64,000 bases of DNA from contig NZ_JAPFGY010000016.1 of the NCBI RefSeq assembly GCF_026586795.1, forward strand, positions 17,726-81,725, read 5' to 3'. Position numbers and translations under genes: made by a program. Of this stretch, positions 46,432 through 56,020 are shown one piece after another. Position 1 is the first letter of the stretch, and each line of letters opens with the position of its first letter. The notes below the pieces were generated by a model. It saw only the letters and a program-made list of their open reading frames with translations. It searched no databases and was not told where the DNA came from. This DNA comes from Erythrobacter sp. WG (GTDB taxonomy: Bacteria > Pseudomonadota > Alphaproteobacteria > Sphingomonadales > Sphingomonadaceae).

Positions 46432-48942
46432 TCAGTCGATGCCGCCTTCCTCGAGATAATCGGGCTCCTCCACCACCGCGCTCTCGGCGCTCTGGCGGCC
46501 GGCGCGGATCAGGGCGAGGATCTCGTTGCGCTTGGCGGCGATCGCGTCCTGGCGGGTGTAGCGCTCGGGCTCGGTGTCGGGCTTGAAGGCTTCCCAGATG
46601 ATCGCCGACTTGGGATCGTCGGTCGGCCAGCCTTCGAACACCCGCTTGCCGGAGCGGCGATCGATCCGCACCATGCGCACGCCGGTTGGCGCGACGGGCG
46701 GGAGATCGGACCACTTGTCGCGGGTCTTCTCGATCAGGCTCTTTATGATCGGCGCGGAGATCGTGCCGCCGAAGGCATAGCCGCCCATGTTGCGCGGCTG
46801 GTCGAAGCCGACATAGGCGCCGGCGATCATTGCTTGCGTGCCGCCGATGAACCAGACGTCCTTAGGGCCGGTGGTGGTGCCCGTCTTGCCGAACAGCGGC
46901 AGGCCGAGTGAATTGAGCACGGTCGCCGTGCCGCGGCTCACCGCGCCGCGCAGCATGTGCATCACCTGGAAGGCGGTGCGCGCGTCCATGGCCTGGGTGC
47001 CGCGCGGCCCGAAGCGCGGCATCGGCTTGCCGTCCCACTTCGCCATGTTGCACCCGCGGCACTCGCGGTTGTCGGACCGCCACAGCACCTTGCCACGCCG
47101 GTCCTGCACGTAGTCGATCACGGTCGGCGGGTTCAGCCGTCCGAAATTGGCGAGCGCGGCGTAGGCGGCGACCATCTTGGTGAGGGTCGTCTCCCCGGCG
47201 CCCAGTGCGGTGGATGGATAGGCCGGGAACTTGCCGATCCCGACCTTCTCGATCTCGCGCACGACATTGTTCATGCCGGCCGTCATGCCGATCTGCACGG
47301 TCATGATGTTCTGCGACTGCTCGAGCCCGTAGCGCATCGGGTGCTGCCCGCCCGCGCCGCGTCCGCCGCGGATGCACTTTTCGCCCAGCCCTGCGCCCTG
47401 GTAGTAACAGAAGCGCGAATTGTCGATCTGGGTCGACGGGGTCATCCCGCTGTCGAGTCCTGCGGCATAGACGAAGGGCTTGATGGTCGAGCCTGGCTGG
47501 CGGAGCGCCTGGCTGGCGCGGTTGAAGTCCGACAGGCGGTGGTCGAAACCGCCCTGCATCGCCAGGATCCGGCCCGACTGCGCCTGCTCCACCACCAGCG
47601 CGCCCTGCGCTTCGGGGATGGTGCGCACGCCCCAGGCGTTGCCGACCGGGGCGGCGGCGATCACGTCGCCGGCCTTCAGCCGGTCGGGCAGTCCGGTCAG
47701 CGGCGCTTCCTCGCCATTGGCAAAGCCGATCCGCGCGCTCGAACCGCTGCGCTGGGTGACGACGCCCACGCGCCAGTCCTTGTAGCTTATCCCGAGCGGC
47801 GAGGATTGGAGGCGGCTCGCCCACTTGCCGTCATCCACATCGAGCGTGGCAATCGGGGCCTTCCAGGCGCGCCCGCCCTGATAGCGCAGAAGGCCCTCGC
47901 GCAGCGCGTCACGCGCGGCCATCTGCATGGCGGGATCGAGGCTGGTGCGCACCCACAGTCCGCCGGCATAGACCGAATTGGGCCCATCCTCGGCGGTTTC
48001 GCCGAAACGCTCGATGAGCTCGCGGCGTACCTCCTCGAGGAAGTAGCCGGCATCGACGCTGCGTTCGCGGCGCTGGGTGACGAGACCCAGCGGCTGGGCG
48101 GAAGCGGCGGCCTTCTGCGCAGCGGTGATGAAGCCGTTCTTCTCCATCTGGTCGAGCACGAAGTTGCGCCGGGCAATCGCGGCCTCTTCCTGTCCACGGC
48201 GCCCGTAGCGCTCGGGCGCCTTGGGAAGGATCGCGAGGAACGCCATCTCGTGCAGCTCAAGCTGATCGACGTCCTTGTCGAAATAGGCGCGCGCGGCCGC
48301 CTGCACCCCGAAGGAGCGGCGGCCGAGCGGGATCTCGTTGAGATAGAGCTCGAGGATCTCCTGCTTGGTCAGCACGCCCTCGATACGGCCGGCAAGGATC
48401 ATCTCCTTGAGCTTGCGGGTCACCGAATACTCGTCGCCCAGGAGCAGGTTCTTGGCGACCTGCTGGGTGATGGTCGACCCGCCCACCGCGCGCTCGCCCG
48501 TGCCGGCCTTGCGGGCATAGTCGAACACTGCGTTGGCCGTGCCGAGATAGTCGATCCCGCCGTGGCTGAAAAAGGTCTTGTCCTCGGCCGAAAGATAGGC
48601 CTCGATGAGCTTCTGCGGGAAATCGGCATATTGCAGCTGCACCCGCCGCTCGCGCGCGTAGGAGTGGACGATCTCGCCGTCGATCCCGCGCACCACCGTG
48701 GGGAGCGGCGTCTCGTAGGTGAGCAGCGCTTCCGCCTCGGGCAGGTCGCTGGCGAGCCACACGAAGACCGCGATCCACAGGGCCAGCGCGAGACCGAAGC
48801 CGATCGCCACCAGCTTGAACAGGAAGCTGGTCCGCCAGCGCTCGCGGAACCACGCCAGCGCACCGCCGACGTCGCGGTTCACGCGGTAGCGCAGATAGGC
48901 CCAGGCATTCGGCTTGTCGGAGGCGGGGGGCGTCTCGGTCAT
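46432..48942 (-). CDS. mrcA: Penicillin-binding protein 1A (bifunctional transglycosylase/transpeptidase)
   Basis: 836 residues. A cytoplasmic tail and one membrane helix (about 44-65) are followed by a GT51 glycosyltransferase domain with Glu120 in SAEDKTFFSHGGID and GGSTITQQVAKN. After a linker comes the transpeptidase with Ser485 (QPGSTIKPFVYA), SQN (LEQSQNIMTV) and KTGTT. It polymerises and cross-links peptidoglycan. ATG 48942 is chosen since the upstream frame is low complexity and antisense to the amidase. Next to the amidase gene. Confidence 0.95.
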   Translation of the reverse strand: MTETPPASDKPNAWAYLRYRVNRDVGGALAWFRERWRTSFLFKLVAIGFGLALALWIAVFVWLASDLPEAEALLTYETPLPTVVRGIDGEIVHSYARERRVQLQYADFPQKLIEAYLSAEDKTFFSHGGIDYLGTANAVFDYARKAGTGERAVGGSTITQQVAKNLLLGDEYSVTRKLKEMILAGRIEGVLTKQEILELYLNEIPLGRRSFGVQAAARAYFDKDVDQLELHEMAFLAILPKAPERYGRRGQEEAAIARRNFVLDQMEKNGFITAAQKAAASAQPLGLVTQRRERSVDAGYFLEEVRRELIERFGETAEDGPNSVYAGGLWVRTSLDPAMQMAARDALREGLLRYQGGRAWKAPIATLDVDDGKWASRLQSSPLGISYKDWRVGVVTQRSGSSARIGFANGEEAPLTGLPDRLKAGDVIAAAPVGNAWGVRTIPEAQGALVVEQAQSGRILAMQGGFDHRLSDFNRASQALRQPGSTIKPFVYAAGLDSGMTPSTQIDNSRFCYYQGAGLGEKCIRGGRGAGGQHPMRYGLEQSQNIMTVQIGMTAGMNNVVREIEKVGIGKFPAYPSTALGAGETTLTKMVAAYAALANFGRLNPPTVIDYVQDRRGKVLWRSDNRECRGCNMAKWDGKPMPRFGPRGTQAMDARTAFQVMHMLRGAVSRGTATVLNSLGLPLFGKTGTTTGPKDVWFIGGTQAMIAGAYVGFDQPRNMGGYAFGGTISAPIIKSLIEKTRDKWSDLPPVAPTGVRMVRIDRRSGKRVFEGWPTDDPKSAIIWEAFKPDTEPERYTRQDAIAAKRNEILALIRAGRQSAESAVVEEPDYLEEGGID

Positions 48943-48979
48943 GAACGGGCGGCAACTAGCACGCGGGGATCGGCCAAGG

Positions 48980-49912
48980 CTAGCGGCTTTCGCCCGGCGC
49001 GGACGCACCGGAGCCAGCTTCGCTGCGGCGGGCGAGATGGATGCGGATCGCGCGGCCGAGCACCTGCGCATATTGCGCCCGGCCCTCGCGGGTGGTGAGC
49101 CGCGCCCGGTCGGTGAGGTTGGTGACGAAGCCGCTCTCGAACAGCACCGAGGGCACGTCGGGCGCACGCAACACCGCGAGCGCGGCGGCGCGCCTGGGCT
49201 GCGGAATGAAGGGCAGCGTGCCGGCACCCTCGCGCAGCACCAGCGCGGCGAAGTCGAGCGCCTCCTCCTGCGTGCGCTGCTGCGAAAGCTCGACGAGGAT
49301 GGTGCTCACCGCGGCGCTCTGGCCCGCGATGGTGATGCCGTTCAGGCGGTCGGCGTCGTTCTCGCGCGCGGCGAAGCGCGCCGCCGCCTCGCTCGAGGCA
49401 GCATTGGAGAGCGTGTAGATGCTCGCCCCGCTCACCTCCTCCTTCTCCCCCGCAGAATCCGCGTGGATCGAGATGAAGAGGCTCGCCTCCAGGCGGCGCG
49501 CGATCTCGGGGCGATAGGCCAGCGGCAGGATGCGGTCGTCCGAGCGGGTCAGTGCGACGCGGATGCCGCCCTGCCTGAGGAGTTCGTCGCGCAGCGCCAG
49601 CGCGAGCGCGAGGGTGATTGCCTTTTCCTCGAAGCGGCGGCCCTCCGGATCGGTGCCGATCGCGCCGGGATCGCGCCCGCCATGCCCGGCGTCGATCACC
49701 ACCAGCGGGCGCGACGGGTCGTCGGGCCCGGCGATCGGCGGCAGTTCAAGCGGCACCGCCGGCGCCTCCTCCCCCTCACCTGCCACGGCGAAGCGCAGCA
49801 CGTATTCGCGCCCCCAGACCGGCACCGGAATTGCCTGCCCCGTCACCCTCGCCCCGCCGACCAGCGCGAGCGGCACCAGCAGCACGATCAGCAGGAGGGT
49901 GCGGTAACTCAT
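48980..49912 (-). CDS. amiC: N-acetylmuramoyl-L-alanine amidase
   Basis: 310 residues. A hydrophobic signal/anchor segment (about 4-22) is followed by the amidase_3 zinc domain with His77 (VVIDAGHGGRDPG), Glu96 region (FEEKAIT), His150 (FISIHADSA) and Glu259 (VLFESGFVTN). It cleaves the bond between muramic acid and the stem peptide in cell separation and wall turnover. It lacks a clear AMIN domain, so AmiA/AmiB/AmiC class is not certain. It precedes the PBP1A gene by 37 bases. Confidence 0.88.
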   Translation of the reverse strand: MSYRTLLLIVLLVPLALVGGARVTGQAIPVPVWGREYVLRFAVAGEGEEAPAVPLELPPIAGPDDPSRPLVVIDAGHGGRDPGAIGTDPEGRRFEEKAITLALALALRDELLRQGGIRVALTRSDDRILPLAYRPEIARRLEASLFISIHADSAGEKEEVSGASIYTLSNAASSEAAARFAARENDADRLNGITIAGQSAAVSTILVELSQQRTQEEALDFAALVLREGAGTLPFIPQPRRAAALAVLRAPDVPSVLFESGFVTNLTDRARLTTREGRAQYAQVLGRAIRIHLARRSEAGSGASAPGESR

Positions 49913-50337
49913 CGTCCGTGCGGCTTACGTTCTCGCCCGAAGGAAACGCAAGAGAGTTGCGGGGTTTGCCCCACAGTGCTAGCGATGGCCCCATGGAGGC
50001 TGCCCTGAGGCGCGATGCGCCCCTCCGGCTTGCCTCTTGCGCCGGGGCACACTCCTTTTTCCGCTTCCCGGTCCAGTACAGGTTGATGCAGTGACGATAC
50101 GTTTTTCCCGACAGGCGAGCAGGATGCGTGACCAACGCGTGCTCGCCATTGCGGGTCAGGACGCGGCAATGCGCCGCACGTGCGTCGCTGCAGACACGAG
50201 CTTCGCGCTGAGCGCCATCGGCCCTCGCAGCGCGATTTCCCCTTCCGGCATCGCTTTCGGGCCGGCCGGTCCATCACAATATGCGCGCCCCCACCGTCCG
50301 CACACGCGGGCAAGGCCGGGCGCATGGAGACTATTCA
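49913..50337 (+). other. 425-base intergenic region between amiC and rne
   Basis: It separates two divergent genes and contains no convincing open frame. It must contain the amiC promoter and the rne promoter and leader. I see a GC-rich inverted stretch near 50000-50045, a TTTTT run at 50102-50106 and two hairpins at 50114-50171. GGAGA at 50326-50330 is the rne ribosome-binding site. No tRNA, repeat copy or IS fragment is visible. Confidence 0.6.
50114..50171 (+). promoter_or_regulatory. Tandem hairpins in the rne leader
   Basis: GGCGAGCA (50114-50121) pairs with TGCTCGCC (50140-50147), with an inner GCGT/ACGC pair (50126-50129/50135-50138). Immediately after, CATTGC (50147-50152) pairs with GCAATG (50166-50171). 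RNase E of E. coli autoregulates through structures in its own leader, so a similar role is possible. Confidence 0.5.
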
Positions 50338-53190
50338 ATGGCAACGCGCATGCTCATCGATGCGCGCCACCCGGAAGAAACCCGGGTGGCGGTTCTGCAA
50401 GGCAACCGGATTGAGGAATTCGACTTTGAATCTGCCGAACACAAGCAGATCAAGGGCAATATCTATCTCGCCAAGGTAACCCGGGTCGAGCCCTCGCTGC
50501 AGGCGGCTTTCGTCGACTTCGGGGGCAATCGCCACGGGTTCCTCGCCTTCAGCGAAATCCACCCCGACTACTACCAGATCCCCAAGGCCGACCGCGACGC
50601 GCTTCTGGCCGAGGAGGCCGAGGCCGCCGAGGAAGAAGAACGCCTGCGCGCCGAGGAAGAGGCCGAGGGCATCGCGCCCGGCGCCGAATATGACGCCGAG
50701 GACGACAGCGGCGAAGCGCTCGCCGAGGACTTTGCCGAAAACGGCGTCGAGGAAGTCGACACCTCCGACAAGGACGAGGTCGCCACCATCGAGGGTGGCG
50801 CTTCGGACGACGAGGAATCCCCGGACGAGGACAACGGCGACAGCGAAGAAGCGTCCGAAGACCGCGAAGGGGCTGAGGAACGTCGCGGCCGTGGTCGCGG
50901 TCGTCGCCGTCAGGGCAAGGGTGACAAGGGCGGTGACGGCAAGGGCCGCAGCCGCGCCAAGCAGGTCGACGAAGTGCGCGCCAAGCGCATGGCGCTGCGC
51001 CGCCGCTACAAGATTCAGGACGTCATCCAGCGCCGCCAGGTGCTGCTCGTCCAGGTCGTCAAGGAAGAGCGCGGCAACAAGGGCGCGGCGCTGACCACCT
51101 ATCTCAGCCTCGCGGGCCGCTACACCGTGCTCATGCCCAACTCGTCGCACGGCGGCGGGATCAGCCGCAAGATCAGCTCGACCAGCGATCGCAAGCGGTT
51201 GAAGGAAATGGTCTTGGACCTGAAGCTCCCCAAGACCATGGGTCTCATCGTCCGCACCGCCGGCATGAGCCGCACCAAGCCCGAGATCAAGCGCGACTTC
51301 GATTACCTCGCCCGCGTCTGGGACGAGATCCGCGAGAAGACCCTCGCCTCGGTCGCGCCCGCGCTGATCCACTCCGACAGCGACCTCATCAAGCGCGCGA
51401 TCCGCGACATCTACAACAAGGAAATCGAGGAAGTCGTCGTCGAGGGCGAGGAAGGCTACAAGTCGGCCAAGGCCTTCATGAAGCTCCTCATGCCCAGCCA
51501 CGCGCGGCGGGTGAAGGCCTATTCCGATCCCGTGCCGCTGTTCCAGCGCTATGGCGCCGAAGACCAGCTGCGCGCGATGTACGACCCGATGGTGCAGCTG
51601 AAATCCGGCGGCTACCTCATCATCAACCCGACCGAGGCGCTGGTGTCGATCGACATCAACTCCGGCCGCTCCACCAAGGAGCACGGGATCGAGGCGACCG
51701 CGCTCCACACCAACCTCGAAGCGGCGCGGGAGATCGCCCGCCAGCTGCGTCTGCGCGACATGGCTGGCCTCGTCGTCATCGACTTCATCGACATGGAGTA
51801 CCCCTCCAACGTCCGCAAGGTCGAGAAGGCGGTGAAGGAGGCGCTGAAGAACGATCGTGCGCGCATCCAGGTCGGCCGGATCAGCTCGTTCGGCCTGATG
51901 GAAATGAGCCGCCAGCGCCTGCGCACCGGCGTGCTCGAAGCGACCACCCGCCCCTGCCCCCATTGCGACGGCACCGGCCTCGTGCGCACCGCCTCCTCGG
52001 CGGGCCTCTCGGCGCTGCGCCTGATCGAGGACGAGGCGGCCAAGGGCAAGGGGACGATCATTCGTCTCGGCGCGAGCACCGAGGCGGCGATCTACCTCCT
52101 CAACGAAAAGCGCGCCGATCTCGTCGAGATCGAGCAGCGCTACGGCGTTTCGGTCGAGGTGGTGCCGGAAGGCGAGCAGGAAGGCGCGAAGATGAGCGTC
52201 TCGAGCGCCGGGCCCCGCCCGCTCCACGCGCCCAAGTTCGAGCCGATCGTCGACGATGAGGACGATGCCGACCTCCCCGAGGAGGACGACGAGGACTTCG
52301 CCGAGGACGAGGCCGAGGATCGCGAGGCGCGCCAGCCGCGTCGCGAGCGGTCCGAGCGCGGCGATGGCGAGGATGCCCATGACGAAGGCAACGGTCGCAA
52401 GAAGAAGCGCCGGCGTCGGCGCGGCGGCCGCAATCGCAATCGCGACCGCGAGGATGGCGCCGAAGGCGAGAACGGCGACGAGCGGGACGCCGAGGGCGAG
52501 CGCGACAGCGACGCCGAGATCGGTGACGAGGCCGCGATCCGCGACGACAGCGGCACCGACGAGGGCGAAAACCGCCCGAAGAAGCGCCGCCGCCGGGGCG
52601 GTCGCGGGCGCAAGCGCCGTGAGGATGGCGAGGTCGAACCGCAGGGCGATGCGGACGAGAGCCTGCCGCGCGGCGAGGAGGCCGATGCCGACTCGCAGCC
52701 GGCGCCCGAGGCTGCGGACCTGATTGCTGCCGAAGCCCCCGCGCTTCCCGCCGAGCCCGAAGGCGAAGCCGAAGCACCGGCCGAGGACGTGCCGCCTGCC
52801 AAGCCCAAGCGCGTCCGCGCGCCGCGCAAGAAGAAGGAGGCCGCGCCGGTCGCAGCCGAGGAGGCACCCGCCGAACTCGCGCCCGAACTCGCCGCCGCTG
52901 CCGCCGACGCGGATTCCGCACCGGCGGATGCGGAGGCCCCGGCCGAAAAACCCAAGCGCAAGCGTGCCCCGCGCAAGGCGAAGGCCGCGGCCAGCGAGGC
53001 CGCCGAGGCTGTCTCGCAGCAGGTCGCCGAGGACATGGCGGTGATCGCCGGACCGGACGATGCCCCGCAGACCGCCGAAGCCATGGCCGAGGACAGCGCG
53101 CCGCAGCAGGACGCCCCTGCCGCAGACGCAGCACCCGAACCCGAGGCCAAGCCGCGCCGCGGCTGGTGGCAGCGCACCTTCGGCGAATAG
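50338..53190 (+). CDS. rne: Ribonuclease E
   Basis: 950 residues. It has an N-terminal S1 region (about 36-80 and 222-262) split by an insertion of about 130 residues (90-222) that is very acidic, then basic (EERRGRGRGRRRQGKG), the alphaproteobacterial form. The catalytic RNase H/DNase I-like domain follows, then the Zn-link CPHC at 540-543. Past about residue 640 is a disordered tail of acidic, Arg-rich and Ala/Pro-rich blocks ending RGWWQRTFGE, presumably the degradosome scaffold. ATG 50338 is preferred because of GGAGA upstream. Ends at a strong terminator. Confidence 0.96.
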   Translation: MATRMLIDARHPEETRVAVLQGNRIEEFDFESAEHKQIKGNIYLAKVTRVEPSLQAAFVDFGGNRHGFLAFSEIHPDYYQIPKADRDALLAEEAEAAEEEERLRAEEEAEGIAPGAEYDAEDDSGEALAEDFAENGVEEVDTSDKDEVATIEGGASDDEESPDEDNGDSEEASEDREGAEERRGRGRGRRRQGKGDKGGDGKGRSRAKQVDEVRAKRMALRRRYKIQDVIQRRQVLLVQVVKEERGNKGAALTTYLSLAGRYTVLMPNSSHGGGISRKISSTSDRKRLKEMVLDLKLPKTMGLIVRTAGMSRTKPEIKRDFDYLARVWDEIREKTLASVAPALIHSDSDLIKRAIRDIYNKEIEEVVVEGEEGYKSAKAFMKLLMPSHARRVKAYSDPVPLFQRYGAEDQLRAMYDPMVQLKSGGYLIINPTEALVSIDINSGRSTKEHGIEATALHTNLEAAREIARQLRLRDMAGLVVIDFIDMEYPSNVRKVEKAVKEALKNDRARIQVGRISSFGLMEMSRQRLRTGVLEATTRPCPHCDGTGLVRTASSAGLSALRLIEDEAAKGKGTIIRLGASTEAAIYLLNEKRADLVEIEQRYGVSVEVVPEGEQEGAKMSVSSAGPRPLHAPKFEPIVDDEDDADLPEEDDEDFAEDEAEDREARQPRRERSERGDGEDAHDEGNGRKKKRRRRRGGRNRNRDREDGAEGENGDERDAEGERDSDAEIGDEAAIRDDSGTDEGENRPKKRRRRGGRGRKRREDGEVEPQGDADESLPRGEEADADSQPAPEAADLIAAEAPALPAEPEGEAEAPAEDVPPAKPKRVRAPRKKKEAAPVAAEEAPAELAPELAAAAADADSAPADAEAPAEKPKRKRAPRKAKAAASEAAEAVSQQVAEDMAVIAGPDDAPQTAEAMAEDSAPQQDAPAADAAPEPEAKPRRGWWQRTFGE

Positions 53191-53214
53191 GCCGCAGCGA
53201 CATCATGAAGGGGC

Positions 53215-53246
53215 AAGGGCGGGTAGAGCGATCTATCCGCCCTTTT
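53215..53246 (+). terminator. Rho-independent terminator of rne
   Basis: A 13-base stem (53215-53227 with 53232-53244, one G-U pair) is capped by the GNRA tetraloop GCGA and ends in TTTT (53243-53246). It lies 25 bases after the rne stop. Confidence 0.92.
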
Positions 53247-53309
53247 CCTTGCATCTGGCCCGCGCCCTTCACCGCCCTCCCGCCGGCGGGAGATCGGCCT
53301 GCGTCGGCC

Positions 53310-53942
53310 TCAGTCCCGCTTGCGCGCGACTCCCCACTCCATCCATCCGGCAAAGCGCGGCGCCTTGGGCGTGTAGCCCGAGGCACACGACTCGACGGCG
53401 AAGCCCGCCGCCGTCAGCGCTGCGGCGATTGGCCGGGTCAGATGGCAGCCGCCCGCGAGGCGTTTCCACACGGGCTCGATCCGTCCCTGCCAGCGCTGCA
53501 CTTGCGGGTCGGGCGCGCGGCCGTGCTCGAGGAACAGCACCCCGCCACCGGGCCGCAGGATGCGGCGCACCTCGCGCATGACCTGACCGGGGTCCTCGAC
53601 CGAGCAGAGGGTGAAGGTGCACACCACGCAGTCGAAGCCCTCGTCCGGGAAGGGAATGGCCTCGCCCCAGGCCTGCCGCATGTCCGCTTGCCAGCCCTTT
53701 TGCCGCGCGGCGGCGCGCGCTTCGTCAAGCAGGCCCTCGTGCGGGTCGATGCCGGCATAGGACGTGATCGCCGCACGGTCATAGAAAGCCTGGTTGATCC
53801 CGCCGCCGCAGCCAAGCTCGAAGACATCGCCGCGCGCCAGCGGCACCACCGCCGCACGGCGCTTCATCACCTGACCCTGCGAACAGGCGCAGGTGATGAG
53901 CCGCGGCATGACGTTCGCCTCGTACCAGCCGCTCAGCCCCAT
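53310..53942 (-). CDS. Class I SAM-dependent methyltransferase
   Basis: 210 residues. The SAM site is seen as DVFELGCGGGINQAFY, with acidic IDPHEGLLDEA, then VVCTFTLCSVEDP and LRPGGGVLFLEHGRA, a methyltransferase-11 pattern near the UbiE/phospholipid methyltransferase group. The substrate cannot be told from the sequence. ATG 53942 (GLSGWYEANVMPRL) is chosen over the longer frame. Convergent with rne. Confidence 0.85.
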   Translation of the reverse strand: MGLSGWYEANVMPRLITCACSQGQVMKRRAAVVPLARGDVFELGCGGGINQAFYDRAAITSYAGIDPHEGLLDEARAAARQKGWQADMRQAWGEAIPFPDEGFDCVVCTFTLCSVEDPGQVMREVRRILRPGGGVLFLEHGRAPDPQVQRWQGRIEPVWKRLAGGCHLTRPIAAALTAAGFAVESCASGYTPKAPRFAGWMEWGVARKRD

Positions 53943-54047
53943 ATGTCCGCCCCCTCCGTCGGCACGCATAGCGCAACACCGGGGCGCTTCCAACGTCGCT
54001 TGTCGAATTCGGCTTCGCCGCGCCAGGCCAGGATGTTACCTTGGCGC

Positions 54048-54344
54048 ATGGACCTCACATCCCGCGCCGCGCCGCCCCCTGCCCCGCGTTTCCACCCGCG
54101 CCTCTGGGTCGCGGCGGCCGGCCTGCTGCTGGTCCCGGCCGCGGCGATGCTCGTCACTCGCGAAGTCGACTGGGGACCGGGCGATTTCGCCATGGCCGCC
54201 GCGCTCCTCGCCGGATTGTGCCTCGGGGTCGAGGCCGCGCTGCGCTGGCTCGGCACGCCCCTGTCGCGCATCGCCGGGGTTGGGCTTGCGGTGATCGTGT
54301 TCCTCGCGGTCTGGGCCGAGCTCGCCGTCGGGATTTTCGACTAG
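54048..54344 (+). CDS. Small membrane protein, three helices
   Basis: 98 residues. After a proline-rich start (PPPAPRFHPRLW) come three hydrophobic segments (about 20-37, 45-63, 73-92) with TREVDWGPGDFAMA between the first two. A similar layout, with a V(D/N)W..GDF motif, is common in uncharacterised alphaproteobacterial proteins. The start at 54048 is the first ATG of this region; the upstream frame is antisense to the methyltransferase. Stops within a CTAG shared with the convergent SDR gene. Confidence 0.7.
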   Translation: MDLTSRAAPPPAPRFHPRLWVAAAGLLLVPAAAMLVTREVDWGPGDFAMAAALLAGLCLGVEAALRWLGTPLSRIAGVGLAVIVFLAVWAELAVGIFD

Positions 54345-55084
54345 GGCAGGACCTCGTCGCCGCGAAAGTCGAACACCCGTCCAGATTGCGCCGGGGTAAG
54401 GCCTGCCAGCACACCGAGCAGGTTCGCCGCGGCATCCCCGGGCTGCGTCAACTGCCCCTCGCGCAGGCCCGACTGGAAGGGCTGCGACAAGGCGCTGTCG
54501 ACCGTTCCCGGATGGAGGCCCACGACCACGGCTTCGGGATGGGTGCGCGCCATCTCGATCGCAAGGTTCCTGAGCAGCATATTGAGCGCCGCCTTGCTCG
54601 CGCGGTAGGAATGCCATCCGCCGAGCCGGTTGTCCGAGATCGAGCCCACCCGCGCCGAGAGCGCCGCGAAGGTGAAGGCCCGGGCGCGCGGCATCAGCGC
54701 AAGGCAGTGCTTGGCGATCAGCGCCGGGCCGATGGCGTTCAATGCGAAGACCTGCGCCATTGCCGCCGCATCGAGCCGCCTGTAGCTGCGCTCCGGCCCC
54801 GTGCCGTCAGCGAGCGTCAGCACGCCGGTGGCGACGATGATCCATTCGGGCGGCTCTCCTCGCATCAGCTCGGCGGCGGCAGCGATGCTCGCCTCGTCGG
54901 TGAGATCGAAGGCGAAGGGCACCTCCCCCGCGAGGCCCAGCCCCCCGCCCCGGCGCGAGCCTGCGTAGAGCCGCGCGCAGCCACGCGCCGCCAGGCCCTC
55001 GCACAGAGCGCAGCCGATGCCGCCGCTCGCGCCGAACACCGCCGCGCTGCGCGGCCACGCTTCCACCCGTTCCGGTTCCACCAT
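54341..55084 (-). CDS. Short-chain dehydrogenase/reductase
   Basis: 247 residues, an SDR with the cofactor loop AVFGASGGIGCAL at about 14-26, FTFAALSARVG in place of the usual catalytic-Ser segment, and YRASKAALNMLLRN carrying the Tyr and Lys pair, then LHPGTVDS. It resembles the CsgA/C-factor-like SDR group. ATG 55084 gives the normal length. Substrate unknown. Divergent from sdhB, convergent with the small membrane gene. Confidence 0.88.
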   Translation of the reverse strand: MVEPERVEAWPRSAAVFGASGGIGCALCEGLAARGCARLYAGSRRGGGLGLAGEVPFAFDLTDEASIAAAAELMRGEPPEWIIVATGVLTLADGTGPERSYRRLDAAAMAQVFALNAIGPALIAKHCLALMPRARAFTFAALSARVGSISDNRLGGWHSYRASKAALNMLLRNLAIEMARTHPEAVVVGLHPGTVDSALSQPFQSGLREGQLTQPGDAAANLLGVLAGLTPAQSGRVFDFRGDEVLP

Positions 55085-55236
55085 GCGGGCCAAGCGCGCG
55101 AGGCCTGGGCTTGGTTCCCCGCATGACGCGGGGGTCAACGCCTGTGCGAAACCCTGCAACACTTGACAGGCCGCCCGCGCTTGCGCCCTCCGGCAATGCC
55201 GCTAAGTAGGGCGACACGCGAAAACCGGGATCAGCA

Positions 55237-56016
55237 ATGGCAACCTTCACTCTCCCCAAGAATTCCAAGATCCGCAATGATGGCCAGGTCCACAAGGCCC
55301 AGGGTGGCCGGGTGAAGTCGTTCAAGATCTACCGCTACGATCCCGACAGCGGCCAGAACCCGCGCTACGACAAGTTCGAGCTCGACCTCGACCAGTGCGG
55401 GCCGATGGTTTTGGACGCCCTGTTCAAGATCAAGAACGAGGTCGATCCCACCCTCACCTTCCGCCGCTCGTGCCGCGAGGGGATTTGCGGGTCGTGCTCG
55501 ATGAACATCAACGGTAAGAACGCGCTCGCCTGCACCACCGCGATCGAGGACCTGAAGGGCGAGATCCGCATCACCCCGCTGCCGCACATGGACGTGATCA
55601 AGGACCTCGTGCCCGACTTCACGCACTTCTACGCGCAATACGCCTCGATCCGCCCCTGGCTCCAGACCGTCAGCACCACGCCTTCGGGCAAGGAGCGGCT
55701 GCAATCGCCCGAACAGCGCGAGAAGCTCGACGGGCTCTACGAGTGCATCCTGTGCGCCTGCTGCTCGACCTCGTGCCCGAGCTACTGGTGGAACTCGGAC
55801 AAGTTCCTTGGGCCCGCGATCCTGCTCCAGGCTTACCGCTGGCTGGCCGACAGCCGCGACGAGATGACCGGCGAGCGGCTCGACGATCTCGAGGACCCCT
55901 TCCGCCTCTATCGCTGCCACACCATCATGAACTGCGCGAACGTGTGCCCCAAGGGCCTCTCGCCCGCCAAGGCGATCGCCGAAACCAAGAAGATGCTGGC
56001 CGAGCGCGCGATCTGA
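55237..56016 (+). CDS. sdhB: Succinate dehydrogenase iron-sulfur subunit
   Basis: 259 residues. It carries the [2Fe-2S] site [21 protein letters not shown], whose first three Cys are close together, plus the [4Fe-4S]/[3Fe-4S] sites [16 protein letters not shown] and [14 protein letters not shown]. It passes electrons from SdhA flavin to quinone in the membrane. sdhC, sdhD and sdhA are not adjacent: the upstream neighbour is a divergent SDR and the downstream one a thioesterase. In this organism sdhB appears to stand apart, unless the other genes are elsewhere in tandem. Confidence 0.97.
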   Translation: MATFTLPKNSKIRNDGQVHKAQGGRVKSFKIYRYDPDSGQNPRYDKFELDLDQCGPMVLDALFKIKNEVDPTLTFRRSCREGICGSCSMNINGKNALACTTAIEDLKGEIRITPLPHMDVIKDLVPDFTHFYAQYASIRPWLQTVSTTPSGKERLQSPEQREKLDGLYECILCACCSTSCPSYWWNSDKFLGPAILLQAYRWLADSRDEMTGERLDDLEDPFRLYRCHTIMNCANVCPKGLSPAKAIAETKKMLAERAI

Positions 56017-56020
56017 TATT

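Noticed and set aside
50338..53190. The acidic/basic insertion and disordered tail of RNase E as a novel fusion
   Set aside because: Such an insertion in the S1 domain and a charged scaffold tail are known features of alphaproteobacterial RNase E.
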